64,000 nucleotides of DNA from Aureispira sp963837355 (GCA_963837355.1 CAWIMY010000007.1:1736001-1800000), one strand, 5' to 3'. Shown: positions 28,068 to 38,073, counted from the first letter of the stretch. Translations and numbers: made by a program. The notes: a model not told the origin generated them from the sequence alone.

Positions 28068-28447
28068 AGTTATAGGTGTATTTGTTGGACGATAAGCCTT
28101 GGCTTAACCGTTGTTATTGTGTGGTAATGTGCAAGTGCAAGTTCTTTTGGCGTGGTTAGAGAACGACAACAAAAGAAGTACTGTTTGGGAGGTATTGTTA
28201 CTCTAACTAAAGGCAATACAGCAGCAAGGAAACAACCCCTGCGAAAGCTTACCTATAAAAAACGCTTGTCTCTATCTTAAACGTAAAAGAAGCGGCAAAG
28301 GTTACGTCCCGCACTTAAAAATACGATTTAATTTGACTTATTTGCTACAGTTGGTAAGGTTATTGATAGAAACGCGAAAAAAAATAAGGGGAGGGCTGTT
28401 GTTCCTGCAGATAAACAAAAACTTTCAAGCAGCAGACTATCAGGAGT
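28068..28447. other. Intergenic stretch upstream of rpoN
   Basis: About 380 bases. It should hold the rpoN promoter and the 3' region of the SAM hydrolase gene's minus-strand neighbour. I see no gene or strong hairpin. Confidence 0.5.
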
Positions 28448-29233
28448 TTAGTCTATAGGCGGAATAAGAAAGTCTATTTGAATGGCTTCATCGACTTCTA
28501 ACCCAAACAACGTCGCAGCTTTGTCTAAGTGTACCGCAATTTCTAGCAGCCCCGCCGAATTGAATAAACAAAGGACCTCCCCTGTAGGTACATCAGCGTA
28601 GTTTTGGCTAATGGTCGTAATGGGATCGTAGCGTTTGAAATACAACTCAAATTCCCGCTTTTGGCGAATGCGTTCGAAGAGCTCGCGATTGATATTGAGC
28701 ACTACGTTTTTGTAATTGTCAATATGAATGACCGAGCCGCGAATTTGATCTTTGCCTGTAATGGGTTGAAGCGATAAGCGCTGTAAAATCTGTGGGACGA
28801 ACCGTCCAATATCGGAGAGGGGACGACCTTCTAACAAATGGCTCACCGCTTGCGCAAAGACATTCTTGACACCTAGCACCTCGCTGGATTCGGCACATTC
28901 CAATTCGTATACCTGCATCAAGGGTTGTTCAAACATCAAGGAAAAGATCCCGTTGTCAGGCCCTACAAAATAATGCCCATCTTGATACACGACTAAAAAG
29001 CGTGGGTGTTTTTTATAAAAATTATGGACAGAAATCAAATGAATACTGCCTTCTGGAAAACTGGGGTAGGTGTTTTTTAGGGTATAGGAAGCCTGTACGA
29101 TGTTGTAGTTCTCAATATCGTGGGTTAGGTCGGCAAAAACAATAGGAAAGCCAGTCGATAAAAGACACCCCTTGATCAGGCCGACGCTGTAGTCTTGCCA
29201 GCCAAAATCAGTAGTGAGGGTAACAATGTTCAT
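28448..29233 (-). CDS. S-adenosyl-L-methionine hydrolase (DUF62 / SAM hydroxide adenosyltransferase)
   Basis: 261 residues of the SAM-dependent chlorinase/fluorinase superfamily. N-terminal TLTTDFGWQDYSVGLIKG has the SAM-binding Asp. HDI (residues about 38-40) and YFVGPDNGIFSLM follow, and GEVLCLFNSAGLLEIAVHLDKA in the C-terminal domain binds adenine. Members of this group without the halogenase loop use water to split SAM into adenosine and methionine (family knowledge). No halogenase-specific loop was seen. Cytoplasmic. Upstream of trmD gene's end on the same strand with about 100 bases between stop of trmD and this start. Confidence 0.88.
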   Translation of the reverse strand: MNIVTLTTDFGWQDYSVGLIKGCLLSTGFPIVFADLTHDIENYNIVQASYTLKNTYPSFPEGSIHLISVHNFYKKHPRFLVVYQDGHYFVGPDNGIFSLMFEQPLMQVYELECAESSEVLGVKNVFAQAVSHLLEGRPLSDIGRFVPQILQRLSLQPITGKDQIRGSVIHIDNYKNVVLNINRELFERIRQKREFELYFKRYDPITTISQNYADVPTGEVLCLFNSAGLLEIAVHLDKAATLFGLEVDEAIQIDFLIPPID

Positions 29234-29336
29234 TCTTGTTTTTTTGTTAGGGATTCAACGCCTGCTTCTAAAAAATTGGAAGCCGCCAACAAACTACGCG
29301 AAATTTCTGAAAAGGAAAAAAAGCGCGTCAACTATC

Positions 29337-30026
29337 CTACGTTGGATCATCTTCTTTCAATAAGTCAGGGCGTAGTTCTTGGGTGCGTTTGTAAGCTTGA
29401 TCGTCGCGCCAGTCGTCAATTTTTTTCTTGTGTCCCGAGAGCAACACATCGGGTACTTTGTGGCCTTGGTACTCCGCAGGTCGCGTATAAACAGGCGGCG
29501 CTAATAAGTTGTCCTGAAAAGAGTCAAACAACGCCGATGACTCATCGTTCAATACACCGGGTAATAAGCGCCCAATGGCATCTACCAACATCGCCGCAGG
29601 CAATTCTCCGCCCGACAGCACAAAATCCCCAATAGAAATTTCTTTGGTAATGTACAAATCTCGTACGCGCTGGTCTACCCCTTTGTAATGCCCGCAGAGG
29701 AGGATTAAATTTTCTTTGAGCGAGAGGTGGTTACAGTGTTTTTGCAACAAGCGTTCCCCGTCGGGGGTCATATAGATAATTTCGTCGTAGTCCCGCTCTG
29801 CTTTTAGTTTTTCAATCACGGCAGCAATTGGTTCAATCATCATGACCATGCCCGCACCGCCGCCAAATTGATAGTCGTCAATCTGTTTGTGCTTGCCAAA
29901 CCCATATTCCCGCAAATCATGGCATACAATTTCCAGTAAACCCTTATCTTGGGCACGCTGCATGATGGAATGCCCCAATGGGCTTTCTAATAGAGCAGGT
30001 ATGGCCGAAATAATATCAATGCGCAT
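29337..30026 (-). CDS. trmD: tRNA (guanine-37-N1)-methyltransferase
   Basis: 229 residues from the ATG at 30026 (MRIDIISAIP...), the usual length; a longer form with 19 residues ahead is not conserved in type. The SPOUT trefoil knot is marked by DYQFGGGAGMVMMIEP (residues about 50-65), YMTPDGE, LCGHYKGVDQRV and SIGDFVLSGGELPAAMLVDAI, and the C-terminus has PPVYTRP and VLLSGHKKKIDDWR. The enzyme methylates G37 of several tRNAs to keep the reading frame. Confidence 0.95.
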   Translation of the reverse strand: MRIDIISAIPALLESPLGHSIMQRAQDKGLLEIVCHDLREYGFGKHKQIDDYQFGGGAGMVMMIEPIAAVIEKLKAERDYDEIIYMTPDGERLLQKHCNHLSLKENLILLCGHYKGVDQRVRDLYITKEISIGDFVLSGGELPAAMLVDAIGRLLPGVLNDESSALFDSFQDNLLAPPVYTRPAEYQGHKVPDVLLSGHKKKIDDWRDDQAYKRTQELRPDLLKEDDPT

Positions 30027-30271
30027 TAGCGTAGGGATTAAAAGGTTAAAAATACAGGGAATAAAGCTAGGTTTAGTTTGCAAAACTATAGAAAAAAAAG
30101 CACAAGTAGAAACCTAGTGCCCGTGTTCAAAAAAAAGCGCTAACAAGCAACCTATTGTCTATGGGTTTTGTTGCTGGAAAATCACGATTTATTACAAATT
30201 AATTACTAGAACAACAGACCTCTTTCCTTTTGCAAAGGAAAAGAGTCTTATACTTCAAAAACAACACACTT

Positions 30272-30520
30272 ATGTTATATGCAATTATTATAGGCGGCAT
30301 CGCAGGATGGTTAGCAGGATTGATTATCAAGGGAAGCGGTTCAGGGATTTTGGTCAACATTATCTTGGGAATCGTTGGTGCTTTTGTCAGCAACTTGATT
30401 TTTAGTAACGCTGGGAGTGCTGTTTTGGGCTTGCAGGGCGGCACAGTTGCCTTTGATTTAGTGACCAGTACTATTGGCGCTATTATCGTTTTGGTAATCG
30501 CAGGAATTTTGTCGCGTTAG
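30272..30520 (+). CDS. GlsB/YeaQ/YmgE family small membrane protein
   Basis: 82 residues from the ATG at 30272, almost entirely hydrophobic with three membrane segments and glycine-rich turns (IIGGIAGWLAGLIIKGSG, NIILGIVGAFVSN, TIGAIIVLVIAG). It matches the Transgly_assoc family of stress-associated inner-membrane proteins; function in detail is unknown. The longer reading from 30230 adds 14 basic residues and is less likely. Confidence 0.88.
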   Translation: MLYAIIIGGIAGWLAGLIIKGSGSGILVNIILGIVGAFVSNLIFSNAGSAVLGLQGGTVAFDLVTSTIGAIIVLVIAGILSR

Positions 30521-30805
30521 GGGGCAGGAGCTGTTAAAAACCGTTAGAAGCTGTTAAAGTGCTACTAAGAAAGCAAGAAAAAGGAACGCAATATGCGGCA
30601 TTGATACTATTATTATCAAGCGCTTGCCAAAATAGCCGTGCCCCATACGAAGCAAAAAACAAAAAACGCGGGGCTATAATAGCAAATAAGTCTATTATTT
30701 TTACGACTTTTACCACTTTTGGAAGTCTTCGGAACGCTTTTTAAAAGTAAGTGCCCTTCTTGAAAACAAAACTCTCTCCTCTACTATAATAAATCCAACA
30801 GGGTT

Positions 30806-31543
30806 GTGTCAGAACGTCTAGTTATAATACCTACATACAACGAAAAAGAAAATATAGAGCCTATTATACGGGCGGTGATGCAACTAGAACCTAGTTTTCA
30901 TTTGCTGATCGTTGACGATGGTTCCCCTGATGGAACCGCCACAATCGTACAACGGTTACAAAATGAGTTTGCAGATCGTCTGTTTCTACAACAGCGTCAA
31001 AGCAAACAGGGATTGGGAACGGCCTACATCCACGGGTTTAAGTGGGCCTTAGAATCGACCTACCAGTATATTTTTGAGATGGATGCTGATTTTTCACACA
31101 ATCCCAATGATCTACCCCGCCTTTACCACGCTTGTCAAGCAGACGGCGTTGGGGTGAGCGTGGGCTCGCGCTATGTGAAAGGGGGCAAGTTAGAAAATTG
31201 GCCTTTCAAACGCCGCTTGATGTCGCGAGGGGCATCTATTTATGTGCGTCTAATGACTTGGATGCCTGTCTCGGATGCTACTGCAGGCTTTGTCTGCTAC
31301 AAGCGTTCTTTTTTGCAGGAATTGGATTTTGATAAAATTGAATTCAAAGGGTATGCGTTTCAGATAGAAATGAAATTTGCCGCTTGGCAATTGGGCTACG
31401 CCATTTCCGAAGTGCCGATTACTTTCAAAGATCGAGTAGAAGGGGCTTCTAAAATGAGTACCGCCATTTTTAACGAGGCCTTTTTTGGGGTACTCAAAAT
31501 GCGTTGGAAAGGCTGGACGAGTAGTTATAAAAAAGTTGTTTAA
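30806..31543 (+). CDS. Polyprenol-phosphate mannosyltransferase-like GT2 enzyme
   Basis: 245 residues; the start is the GTG at 30806 (no upstream ATG in frame). GT2 family of the Dpm1 type: IIPTYNEKENIEPII, VDDGSPDGTA, KQGLGTAYIHGF, the metal-binding EMDADFSHNP and the VGSRYVKGG block. It lacks the C-terminal membrane helices seen in fused forms, so it is a soluble or peripheral enzyme transferring a sugar from GDP-mannose or similar to polyprenol phosphate. It leads a cluster with lepB 69 bases downstream. Confidence 0.88.
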   Translation: MSERLVIIPTYNEKENIEPIIRAVMQLEPSFHLLIVDDGSPDGTATIVQRLQNEFADRLFLQQRQSKQGLGTAYIHGFKWALESTYQYIFEMDADFSHNPNDLPRLYHACQADGVGVSVGSRYVKGGKLENWPFKRRLMSRGASIYVRLMTWMPVSDATAGFVCYKRSFLQELDFDKIEFKGYAFQIEMKFAAWQLGYAISEVPITFKDRVEGASKMSTAIFNEAFFGVLKMRWKGWTSSYKKVV

Positions 31544-31612
31544 CCAATTAATACAGTATGGAGTCTTCGCGGTTATTGGACGGAGGTTACTACTTAGAAT
31601 GACCAAATTATT

Positions 31613-33229
31613 ATGGGAATACTAGTGTACGTTTTGTCGTTATATTTCTTGCCTTTTGCAGGCATGTACAAATTATTTGAGAAAGCAGGAGAGCCAGGCT
31701 GGAAAGCTTTGGTGCCTTTTTATAATGTGTATACCGCGATAGAGATCGTAGGAGCGCCTAAATATTGGCTCTTGTTGTCCTTGATTCCCATTGTCAACTT
31801 CTTTATCATTGCGGGAATTTTGATCGAAATCAACAAATCATTTGGCTTGTATGGTTTCGGAGATAATGCCGCCGCAATTATCCTTCCCTACGTCTATTAC
31901 CCTTATGTTAGCACCCAAGACCACCCTTATTTGCAGAAATCTTGGGCGGTACAACAAGAGATTCGCCAGCGCTACAAAAAAGCTGTCAAAGACGATGACA
32001 AGGCTGAATTGCGCCGCTTAGAAAAAGGCAATCCTTTTCCAAAGAAAACCAAAGCCCGCGAATGGGCCGAATCTATTGTGTTTGCGGTTTTTGCCGCGCA
32101 CTTTATCCGCGCCTTCTTGATCGAAGCTTACACCATTCCAACGCCTTCTATGGAAAGCTCGTTGTTGGTCGGTGATTTTTTGTTTGTTAGTAAAGTACAT
32201 TACGGGTCTAGAATGCCGATGACTCCCTTAGCTTTTCCCTTGGTACACAATGTGTTGCCTTTTGTTGGAGGGAAGTCTTATATTGATGCCGTGCAATGGG
32301 ATTACAAGCGCGCGCCCAAATTACAAGAGGTAGAACGCTATGACCCTGTGGTCTTCAATTACCCAGAAGACGATACTTCTTTTGGAGGGGTGGATGCACG
32401 AGGCAATATGTTGCCTTATGGAGAGGAATACCACAACCTACTGAAAACGAAGGAAAAGAAAGATAGAGAAGCCTTTCGTCAGACGCTCCTTAGAACACAA
32501 GGTAAGAATTTAGTGCTGCGCCCTGTGGACAAACGCTCTCATTACATCAAGCGTGCAGTAGGCTTACCTGGCGATGTGATCGAGGTACGCAGCGGTATTT
32601 TGTATGTCAATGGCAAAGAATCCAAGGAGATTGAAGGCGTACAATATGAGCACTTTATTGATGGCAACCGCTTGGAAATGCTGGGTGCTTCTTACTTAGA
32701 AGATAATTATACGATGAGCTTCAAAGGGGGAAATGTGGTGGATGTAAGTCCCGAAGAAGCTGCCAGAATTGTTCGCGAAGAACCAAGTGTAACGAGCATG
32801 ACGCGGCGGATCAAAGAGCCAGGATATGATTTAGGAACTTTTCCTTACGATGGGGCTAGATTTCCTTGGAATAAGGATAACTATGGCCCAATTACGATTC
32901 CCAAAGCAGGCGTTCCAATTGCATTGACGATGGACAATGTCGATTTATACACGCGCTTGATTGATGTCTATGAAGACAACGATTTTGAAATTAAGAACGG
33001 TAAAATTTATATCAACGGACAAGAAGCTACTTCGTATACCCCTAAGATGAATTATTATTGGATGATGGGAGACAACCGCGACAGCTCTGCCGACTCTAGA
33101 AGCTGGGGGTATGTGCCTGAAGATCACATCGTGGGCAAGCCGTTATTTGTATGGCTCTCGCTCAAAAATGCCAACCTCAGAGACGGCATCCGTTGGAATC
33201 GTTTTTTCAAAGGGGCGATGGGACATTAA
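31613..33229 (+). CDS. lepB: Signal peptidase I with DUF5684-like N-terminus
   Basis: 538 residues, much longer than the usual 250-320. Residues 1-100 hold membrane segments and a DUF5684-like block (FEKAGEPGWKALVPFYNVYT). After a charged linker, a transmembrane helix (SIVFAVFAAHFIRAFLIEAY) precedes the catalytic Ser in TPSMESSLLVGDFLFVSK. The general-base Lys is in KRAVGLPGDVIEV, and the C-terminal box MGDNRDSSADSRSWGYVP is intact. Two insertions, about 110 residues between the Ser and Lys boxes and about 90 after, enlarge the periplasmic part. It cleaves signal peptides of exported proteins at the inner membrane. Followed by cdaA. Confidence 0.93.
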   Translation: MGILVYVLSLYFLPFAGMYKLFEKAGEPGWKALVPFYNVYTAIEIVGAPKYWLLLSLIPIVNFFIIAGILIEINKSFGLYGFGDNAAAIILPYVYYPYVSTQDHPYLQKSWAVQQEIRQRYKKAVKDDDKAELRRLEKGNPFPKKTKAREWAESIVFAVFAAHFIRAFLIEAYTIPTPSMESSLLVGDFLFVSKVHYGSRMPMTPLAFPLVHNVLPFVGGKSYIDAVQWDYKRAPKLQEVERYDPVVFNYPEDDTSFGGVDARGNMLPYGEEYHNLLKTKEKKDREAFRQTLLRTQGKNLVLRPVDKRSHYIKRAVGLPGDVIEVRSGILYVNGKESKEIEGVQYEHFIDGNRLEMLGASYLEDNYTMSFKGGNVVDVSPEEAARIVREEPSVTSMTRRIKEPGYDLGTFPYDGARFPWNKDNYGPITIPKAGVPIALTMDNVDLYTRLIDVYEDNDFEIKNGKIYINGQEATSYTPKMNYYWMMGDNRDSSADSRSWGYVPEDHIVGKPLFVWLSLKNANLRDGIRWNRFFKGAMGH

Positions 33230-33285
33230 TCAACAAAAACTACTTCTAATAATCAGAGAAGTGGCCAACGCCGAGTGGTAATTAT

Positions 33286-34092
33286 ATGGTGTACTTGATA
33301 CAGATTGGCTTTTTTAGCATTACGTTTTGGGATGTCTTAGACATTTTGATTGTAGGGTTTTTATTGTATCAAATTTATAACTTGCTCAAAGGCAGTTTAG
33401 GATTTAATATTGTCGTAGGCTTGGTGTTGGTTTACGTGGTTTGGCGCTTGGTCTTTGTGTTAGAAATGCCTTTGCTGTCGTCCATCTTAGGTCAATTTGT
33501 GAGTATTGGGGTAATTGCCCTGCTCATACTTTTTCAGCCCGAAGTGCGGCGTTTCTTACTGCTAGTAGGGCAGGGCTCCTTGCAAACACGGTACAAATTT
33601 TTACAACGTTTTCTCAATCAAAACCCAAACAAGGGGCAGAACCTGCTGCGCGAACAGGTCATACAAGCAATCGTCCGCGCTGCCGAGCAAATGGCGACCA
33701 CTCAAACGGGCGCATTGATCGTGTTTACCAACTCTCCCAACTTAGAAGGACTCTACAGTTCAGGCATCCGCATTGATGGCTTGGTGTCTACGCAATTGTT
33801 GCTTAGCATTTTTAACAAAGAAAGCCCTCTGCACGACGGTGCCGTTATCATCAAAGACAACACCGTGATCGCGGCGAGTTGTGTTTTGCCCGTCTCTGAA
33901 CGGCCTGGTATCCCTCAGCGCTTAGGTCTGCGCCACCGCGCCGCCATTGGCATTAGCGAAAACACCAACCTGACAGTGTTTGTCATTTCAGAAGAAACAG
34001 GGCGCATTACGTTTGCGCAGCGCGGGAAAATTTTAGAAGGGATTACTAGTAGTAAAATGCGGAGTTTGTTGGAGAAAGTTTTGTATGTATAA
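33286..34092 (+). CDS. cdaA: Diadenylate cyclase CdaA
   Basis: 268 residues. Three N-terminal transmembrane helices (residues about 5-75) are followed by the DisA_N-type cyclase domain with the key motifs LHDGAVII and GLRHRAAIG. The enzyme joins two ATP to c-di-AMP, a second messenger for potassium, osmotic and cell-wall control in Bacteroidota. It starts 56 bases after lepB and is probably co-transcribed with it. Confidence 0.95.
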   Translation: MVYLIQIGFFSITFWDVLDILIVGFLLYQIYNLLKGSLGFNIVVGLVLVYVVWRLVFVLEMPLLSSILGQFVSIGVIALLILFQPEVRRFLLLVGQGSLQTRYKFLQRFLNQNPNKGQNLLREQVIQAIVRAAEQMATTQTGALIVFTNSPNLEGLYSSGIRIDGLVSTQLLLSIFNKESPLHDGAVIIKDNTVIAASCVLPVSERPGIPQRLGLRHRAAIGISENTNLTVFVISEETGRITFAQRGKILEGITSSKMRSLLEKVLYV

Positions 34093-34198
34093 GGAGGTGA
34101 AGGGGTTAGATAGAAGGGATTATACTAAGGGTTAAATTTGTGAATTTATTTAATTTTAAGTATTTTACTATCCTTAGCCACTTCTAATAGCTATTCTT

Positions 34199-35769
34199 AT
34201 GTCAACTAAAGAATACACGCCTGCTCTACAAGCTGCTTTACAGCGATTACAAAAGCAGCTAATTGCTTACACGCAAGTCGCCTATTCAGAAAAAAACTAC
34301 CCTCCATCGTTGGAAAAAGTCCAGCAAGCGCTCCACCTTTTGACACTTTTACTGGAGGTCAAAAGCATAGACGACGAAGCCTTGTATGCGTTTTGGAAAA
34401 CCTACCAGAAAGAACGTACGCTTTGGGTGACGATCACGTTGCCCGCTTACAAGGCCGCTATAGTTGATCTACTGCCTGTGGTCAAATCTACGAAGCAGCA
34501 TCTGCGTATTATTATTGCCGCCGCAAAGGACTACCTCAACAATTACGAAGAACATCACCCCAAAATTGTAGGCGAAACCATGCAGCGGCGCTTCCAGCAG
34601 TTTCAAGAACAAGTTACTGAAGAATTGCATGCTCCAAAAGTGGCTGGCTCTACCTTCAGAAGCTCATAGAGCAGCAGTGCGACCACTTATTACTAGAGCA
34701 AAAAGCCTTAGCGGCGTTGAAGAGCCATGTTCAAGAATATAAGATGCTGATCAAAGAATGGGATCAACGGGTACAACCCAATACCAAAGCCTTGTTGACC
34801 GATGAGCAAGATTTAGAAACAGCGCGCGCGATACTACAAGTACTTCAACGTATAGAAATATTGCTAGCCACTGCGCCTGACAGTATCCAAAAAAGTGCGC
34901 AAGAATGGAGTGATTTGATCGCTTCTAAAAAGTGGGAAGGGCGGGAGAGTAAGCTCAGAGTCTATTACAGACGCTCAAAAGAGCGCCAGAAAAATATGCT
35001 CACGGAACAACATAATCCTGATTTGTCTATAGTTGCTCCACAAGGAGTTTATAATTATCAGGATCCTAACAAGAAAGATCAATTATACCGCAAAGGGAAA
35101 GAGGACAGCCACGAAATTGCTGCTAACGACGTGCAGCAAGGGGATTTAGACGACTGCTTTATACTCGCTCCCATTGCTGCTTTAGCGCAGAGTGATCCTA
35201 CTACTATCAAAAGAATGATCAGTCTTCAAAAAGACGGTTCCTATAAAGTAACTTTGCATTTAAGAATGGATGCGAATACTAAAGAACGTACTAAAACTAT
35301 TATTCATGTGAAGAACGAATTCGTTCGCACTAAGGCAGGAAAAGCTGCTTATGCAGGAATGGGTGATCGAGAATTGTGGGTGCAAGTACTAGAGAAAGCT
35401 TACGCCCAAGCTATGGGAAGTTACACACAGATAGCACAAGGAGGAGACCCTAGCGAAATGTTGGAAGTTTTTACAGGAAAAGAAGCTGTTCGTGCAGCGT
35501 TAAAAATCTACAAAAAAGAGGAGCTACTTGTTATTTTTGAAATAGCTATTAAAAATAAGAAGCCAGTCGTAATTAGTTCTAAAATATCAAATGATACAAC
35601 CGAATATGAAATTCTATTAGATGGTCAGAGAATAACAACTAACCACAGTTACTACTTACATAGAGTTAGTGAAAAGTTGATTTTTTTGAAAAACCCTAAA
35701 GGTATACAACACCTAGAGATTACTTGGAAGGATTTATTTGAACATTTTACGTATTATTCTGCACTATGA
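34199..35769 (+). pseudogene. Calpain-like (C2) cysteine protease with helical N-terminus (frameshifted)
   Basis: Two frames (34199-34669 and 34717-35769) encode one protein of about 523 residues. The first frame ends after PKVAG; the next frame is open from before with LYLQKLIEQQCDHLLLEQKALAAL, so one missing base near 34636-34648 (probably in the AAAA run) joins them. The N-terminal 260 residues are helical. The C-terminal part is a calpain core: QQGDLDDCFILAPIAALA with Cys at base 35155, RELWVQVLEKAYAQ, GGDPSEML...FTG, then TNHSYYLHRV with the catalytic His and FLKNPKG with the Asn. All three catalytic residues are present. No calcium EF-hands or signal peptide are seen. It overlaps the next lipoprotein gene by 4 bases. 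Confidence 0.85.
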
Positions 35770-36281
35770 AAAAACTCATTATAATAGGATGTGTCTTCTT
35801 ATGTAGTTGCCATTGTCAGCGTTACAATGTTAAATACATGCTGTCTGAAACTCCCGTATTTGTAGAAGGCCAAGGATATACCACTAAATTATGCGATAAG
35901 AGTAATGAGGAAATAGGAATTCGATTATCAGAAGAGAAGTATTATTATCAACTAGCAAATGATTCTACCTGTTATGATTATACGGCTACTATTTCTTATT
36001 ATCGGGAAGAAAAACCTCTGTACATTAGAGTGGGGAGAGGTAGTGAATTTGAAATAGGGAAGTGCCGCTTTCGAGTAATTCAAGTTTTTGATCCATTAAC
36101 TATCGAAACAGTTATCAATAAGCAAAATGGAAAAGCATTAGATATTTATAATGTATTAGCTCTACAACTACTAGAGGCTCCCAAACGCTGTGCTTGCGCC
36201 AATAAAAAACTACAGGCTTATGATGAAAAAGGCTTAGATCCCGATTGGCTACGAAAAATTTATGTCAATTATTTAAAGTAG
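35766..36281 (+). CDS. Small lipoprotein overlapping the calpain gene
   Basis: 171 residues. Lipoprotein signal MKKLIIIGCVFLCSC with Cys15 as the likely lipidation site (a second Cys follows two residues later). The mature part (about 155 residues) is beta-rich with six further Cys and is not recognised. The start overlaps the calpain stop as ATGA, so translation should be coupled. The pairing of a cytoplasmic or secreted protease with an envelope lipoprotein recalls effector-immunity pairs or a protease with its inhibitor; this is inference from gene order alone. Confidence 0.75.
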   Translation: MKKLIIIGCVFLCSCHCQRYNVKYMLSETPVFVEGQGYTTKLCDKSNEEIGIRLSEEKYYYQLANDSTCYDYTATISYYREEKPLYIRVGRGSEFEIGKCRFRVIQVFDPLTIETVINKQNGKALDIYNVLALQLLEAPKRCACANKKLQAYDEKGLDPDWLRKIYVNYLK

Positions 36282-36417
36282 CCTTCCGAACTGTTTCAAC
36301 GCCCCAAAAAATAACGCTAATCACGCCTACAAAAAGTCATTTCTACTTACCTTAGCAGTCCGAATGCAACTAGTCATTAAGAAACCCGACAGGGCGTTAT
36401 CACTATAAAAATAGACC

Positions 36418-37065
36418 ATGTACCCCACCTTCATACAGCAAGTTCAACAACGCCTTCAACAGCCTTTGCCTGGTTTAGAAGCACAAACCTTGATGATGGC
36501 TGCGCGCTTTAAAGTGAACGATAGCAATGCTTATGTCAAACCTTCTGAAGGGGGACGAAAAGCAGGGGTGATGTTGCTGTTATTTCAGAAAGAAACGACT
36601 TGGTACACCGCCCTGATGCAGCGCCCCGAAGCGCCCTACGCCCACAGTCGCCAAATTAGTTTTCCTGGAGGTGGACTGGAAGAGGAGGATGTAGATTTAG
36701 CCGCTTGCGCGAAACGTGAAACCGAAGAGGAGTTTGGGATTCCAAGAGAACAAATTCAAGTGCTGGGCGCGCTCAGTGAATTGTACATTCCTGTGAGCCG
36801 TTACTTGGTGCAGCCGTTTGTTGGTTATTTGGAGCAGGCACCGAGTTATACCCCTGATCCCAACGAAGTGGACGAAATTATTGAAGTGCGGTTAGAGGAT
36901 TTATTGAATCCCGATTTGCGTAAGTTAACGAATATCAAAACCTCTAGTGGATTGACGCTCAAAGATATTCCTTATTTTGATGTCGAAGGGAAAACGGTTT
37001 GGGGAGCGACGGCAATGATGCTTAGCGAGTTTGTCTACATGGCCAAACAACTTAAACAAGACTAA
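36418..37065 (+). CDS. Nudix hydrolase, CoA pyrophosphatase type
   Basis: 215 residues. The Nudix box runs through FPGGGLEEEDVDLAACA and then KRETEEEFGI (residues about 81-105), with the metal-binding REtEEE glutamates. VMLLLFQKETTWYTALMQRP precedes it, and the spacing and the SFPGG start fit the NudL/CoA diphosphatase group, which cleaves coenzyme A to phosphopantetheine and ADP. The exact substrate is inferred from the family. Convergent with the next gene, 10 bases apart. Confidence 0.85.
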   Translation: MYPTFIQQVQQRLQQPLPGLEAQTLMMAARFKVNDSNAYVKPSEGGRKAGVMLLLFQKETTWYTALMQRPEAPYAHSRQISFPGGGLEEEDVDLAACAKRETEEEFGIPREQIQVLGALSELYIPVSRYLVQPFVGYLEQAPSYTPDPNEVDEIIEVRLEDLLNPDLRKLTNIKTSSGLTLKDIPYFDVEGKTVWGATAMMLSEFVYMAKQLKQD

Positions 37066-37075
37066 GTACCTCGTC

Positions 37076-38053
37076 CTAAGACCGCCGCCAAAAAAATAAG
37101 CGTTTTATAGGAGTCCAAAGGTTTTGCCAGAGACTGCGGTAAGCGCCTTGTTCTTCGGGCGCTATGCCAAATTGCAAAGGCTCCTTGGGGCGACTCAAAA
37201 GCAGCGAACCAAAAAGGCCATCCCAAAAAGCAAATAGACTTCCAAAATTTTTGTTGTGGTGGGCAGTGGCTTGGCTGTGGTGTAATTGATGCTGGGCAGG
37301 CGAGATAAACAGCCGTTCGAGCCGTTTGCCATAGGAGAGTGGGACATGAGAATGTCGTAAGTTGGCTCCTAATAGATTAAATAAGAATAAGCCTGCATGG
37401 ATATTTAGGATGCTCCAAGGGGCTAGTTGTGTTCTAAACCAAAAGAAAAAACTACCACTTACCAACCCAAAAACCAGCAAACTCCGCAAGCGAAAAAGGA
37501 AATACTCTAAGGGATGTACTCGATACAAGGTCAACGGAGTCATTACCTCCGCCGCATGGTGGACTTTGTGCAATTCCCATAAAAAAGGAACCCTATGCAG
37601 GCAGTAATGCCATAAAAATCGGCTAAAATCGGCGACTAATAAGAAAACTACCGTATACAATAGATTAATCACCAAAGGCGACCATTGAAGCCCATCTTGA
37701 TAGCCAACCACCCCTTCCCAAGCCCGTACAATGGTATAAGAAAAAGCTAAATGTGCCATCAAATACGGGGCGATCAGTACTACTCGAACCAAGTTGTTGA
37801 CAATCAATAAGCCGTAATCTACTCGGGCAGAGGGATGCCACCAAAGATCCTTGCGCAACAGCGTTCCAAAAAAGTGTTTCCAGTCTTTGTTCTTGCTCGG
37901 GGCAACCAGCGTATAAAACAAGCCCGCTAGCAGCAGTGCGGAAAGCAAATAAGGAATAAAAACACGGCTTTTAGGGTTTAGAAAACTGTGCAGAGAATCG
38001 GACAGCGCTTGTCCAAGCGGCAACAACCAATCCCAAAAATTTTCCATAGTCAC
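37076..38053 (-). CDS. Sterol desaturase / fatty acid hydroxylase family protein
   Basis: 325 residues, four or five hydrophobic segments. The histidine clusters that bind the di-iron centre are complete: HYCLHR (residues about 149-154), HKVHHAAEV, NLRHSHVP and the late HQLHHSQATAHHNKNFG. Members hydroxylate or desaturate sterols, fatty acids or alkylglycerols at the membrane; the substrate is unknown here. It starts 20 bases after the exonuclease gene and is probably in an operon with it. Confidence 0.9.
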   Translation of the reverse strand: MTMENFWDWLLPLGQALSDSLHSFLNPKSRVFIPYLLSALLLAGLFYTLVAPSKNKDWKHFFGTLLRKDLWWHPSARVDYGLLIVNNLVRVVLIAPYLMAHLAFSYTIVRAWEGVVGYQDGLQWSPLVINLLYTVVFLLVADFSRFLWHYCLHRVPFLWELHKVHHAAEVMTPLTLYRVHPLEYFLFRLRSLLVFGLVSGSFFFWFRTQLAPWSILNIHAGLFLFNLLGANLRHSHVPLSYGKRLERLFISPAQHQLHHSQATAHHNKNFGSLFAFWDGLFGSLLLSRPKEPLQFGIAPEEQGAYRSLWQNLWTPIKRLFFWRRS

Positions 38054-38073
38054 CTAGGCATTTATTGGAGGAA

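Noticed and set aside
30559..30744. 61-codon plus-strand frame after the GlsB-like gene
   Set aside because: AT-rich, starts in a repeat-like GCTGTTAAA stretch, no family likeness.
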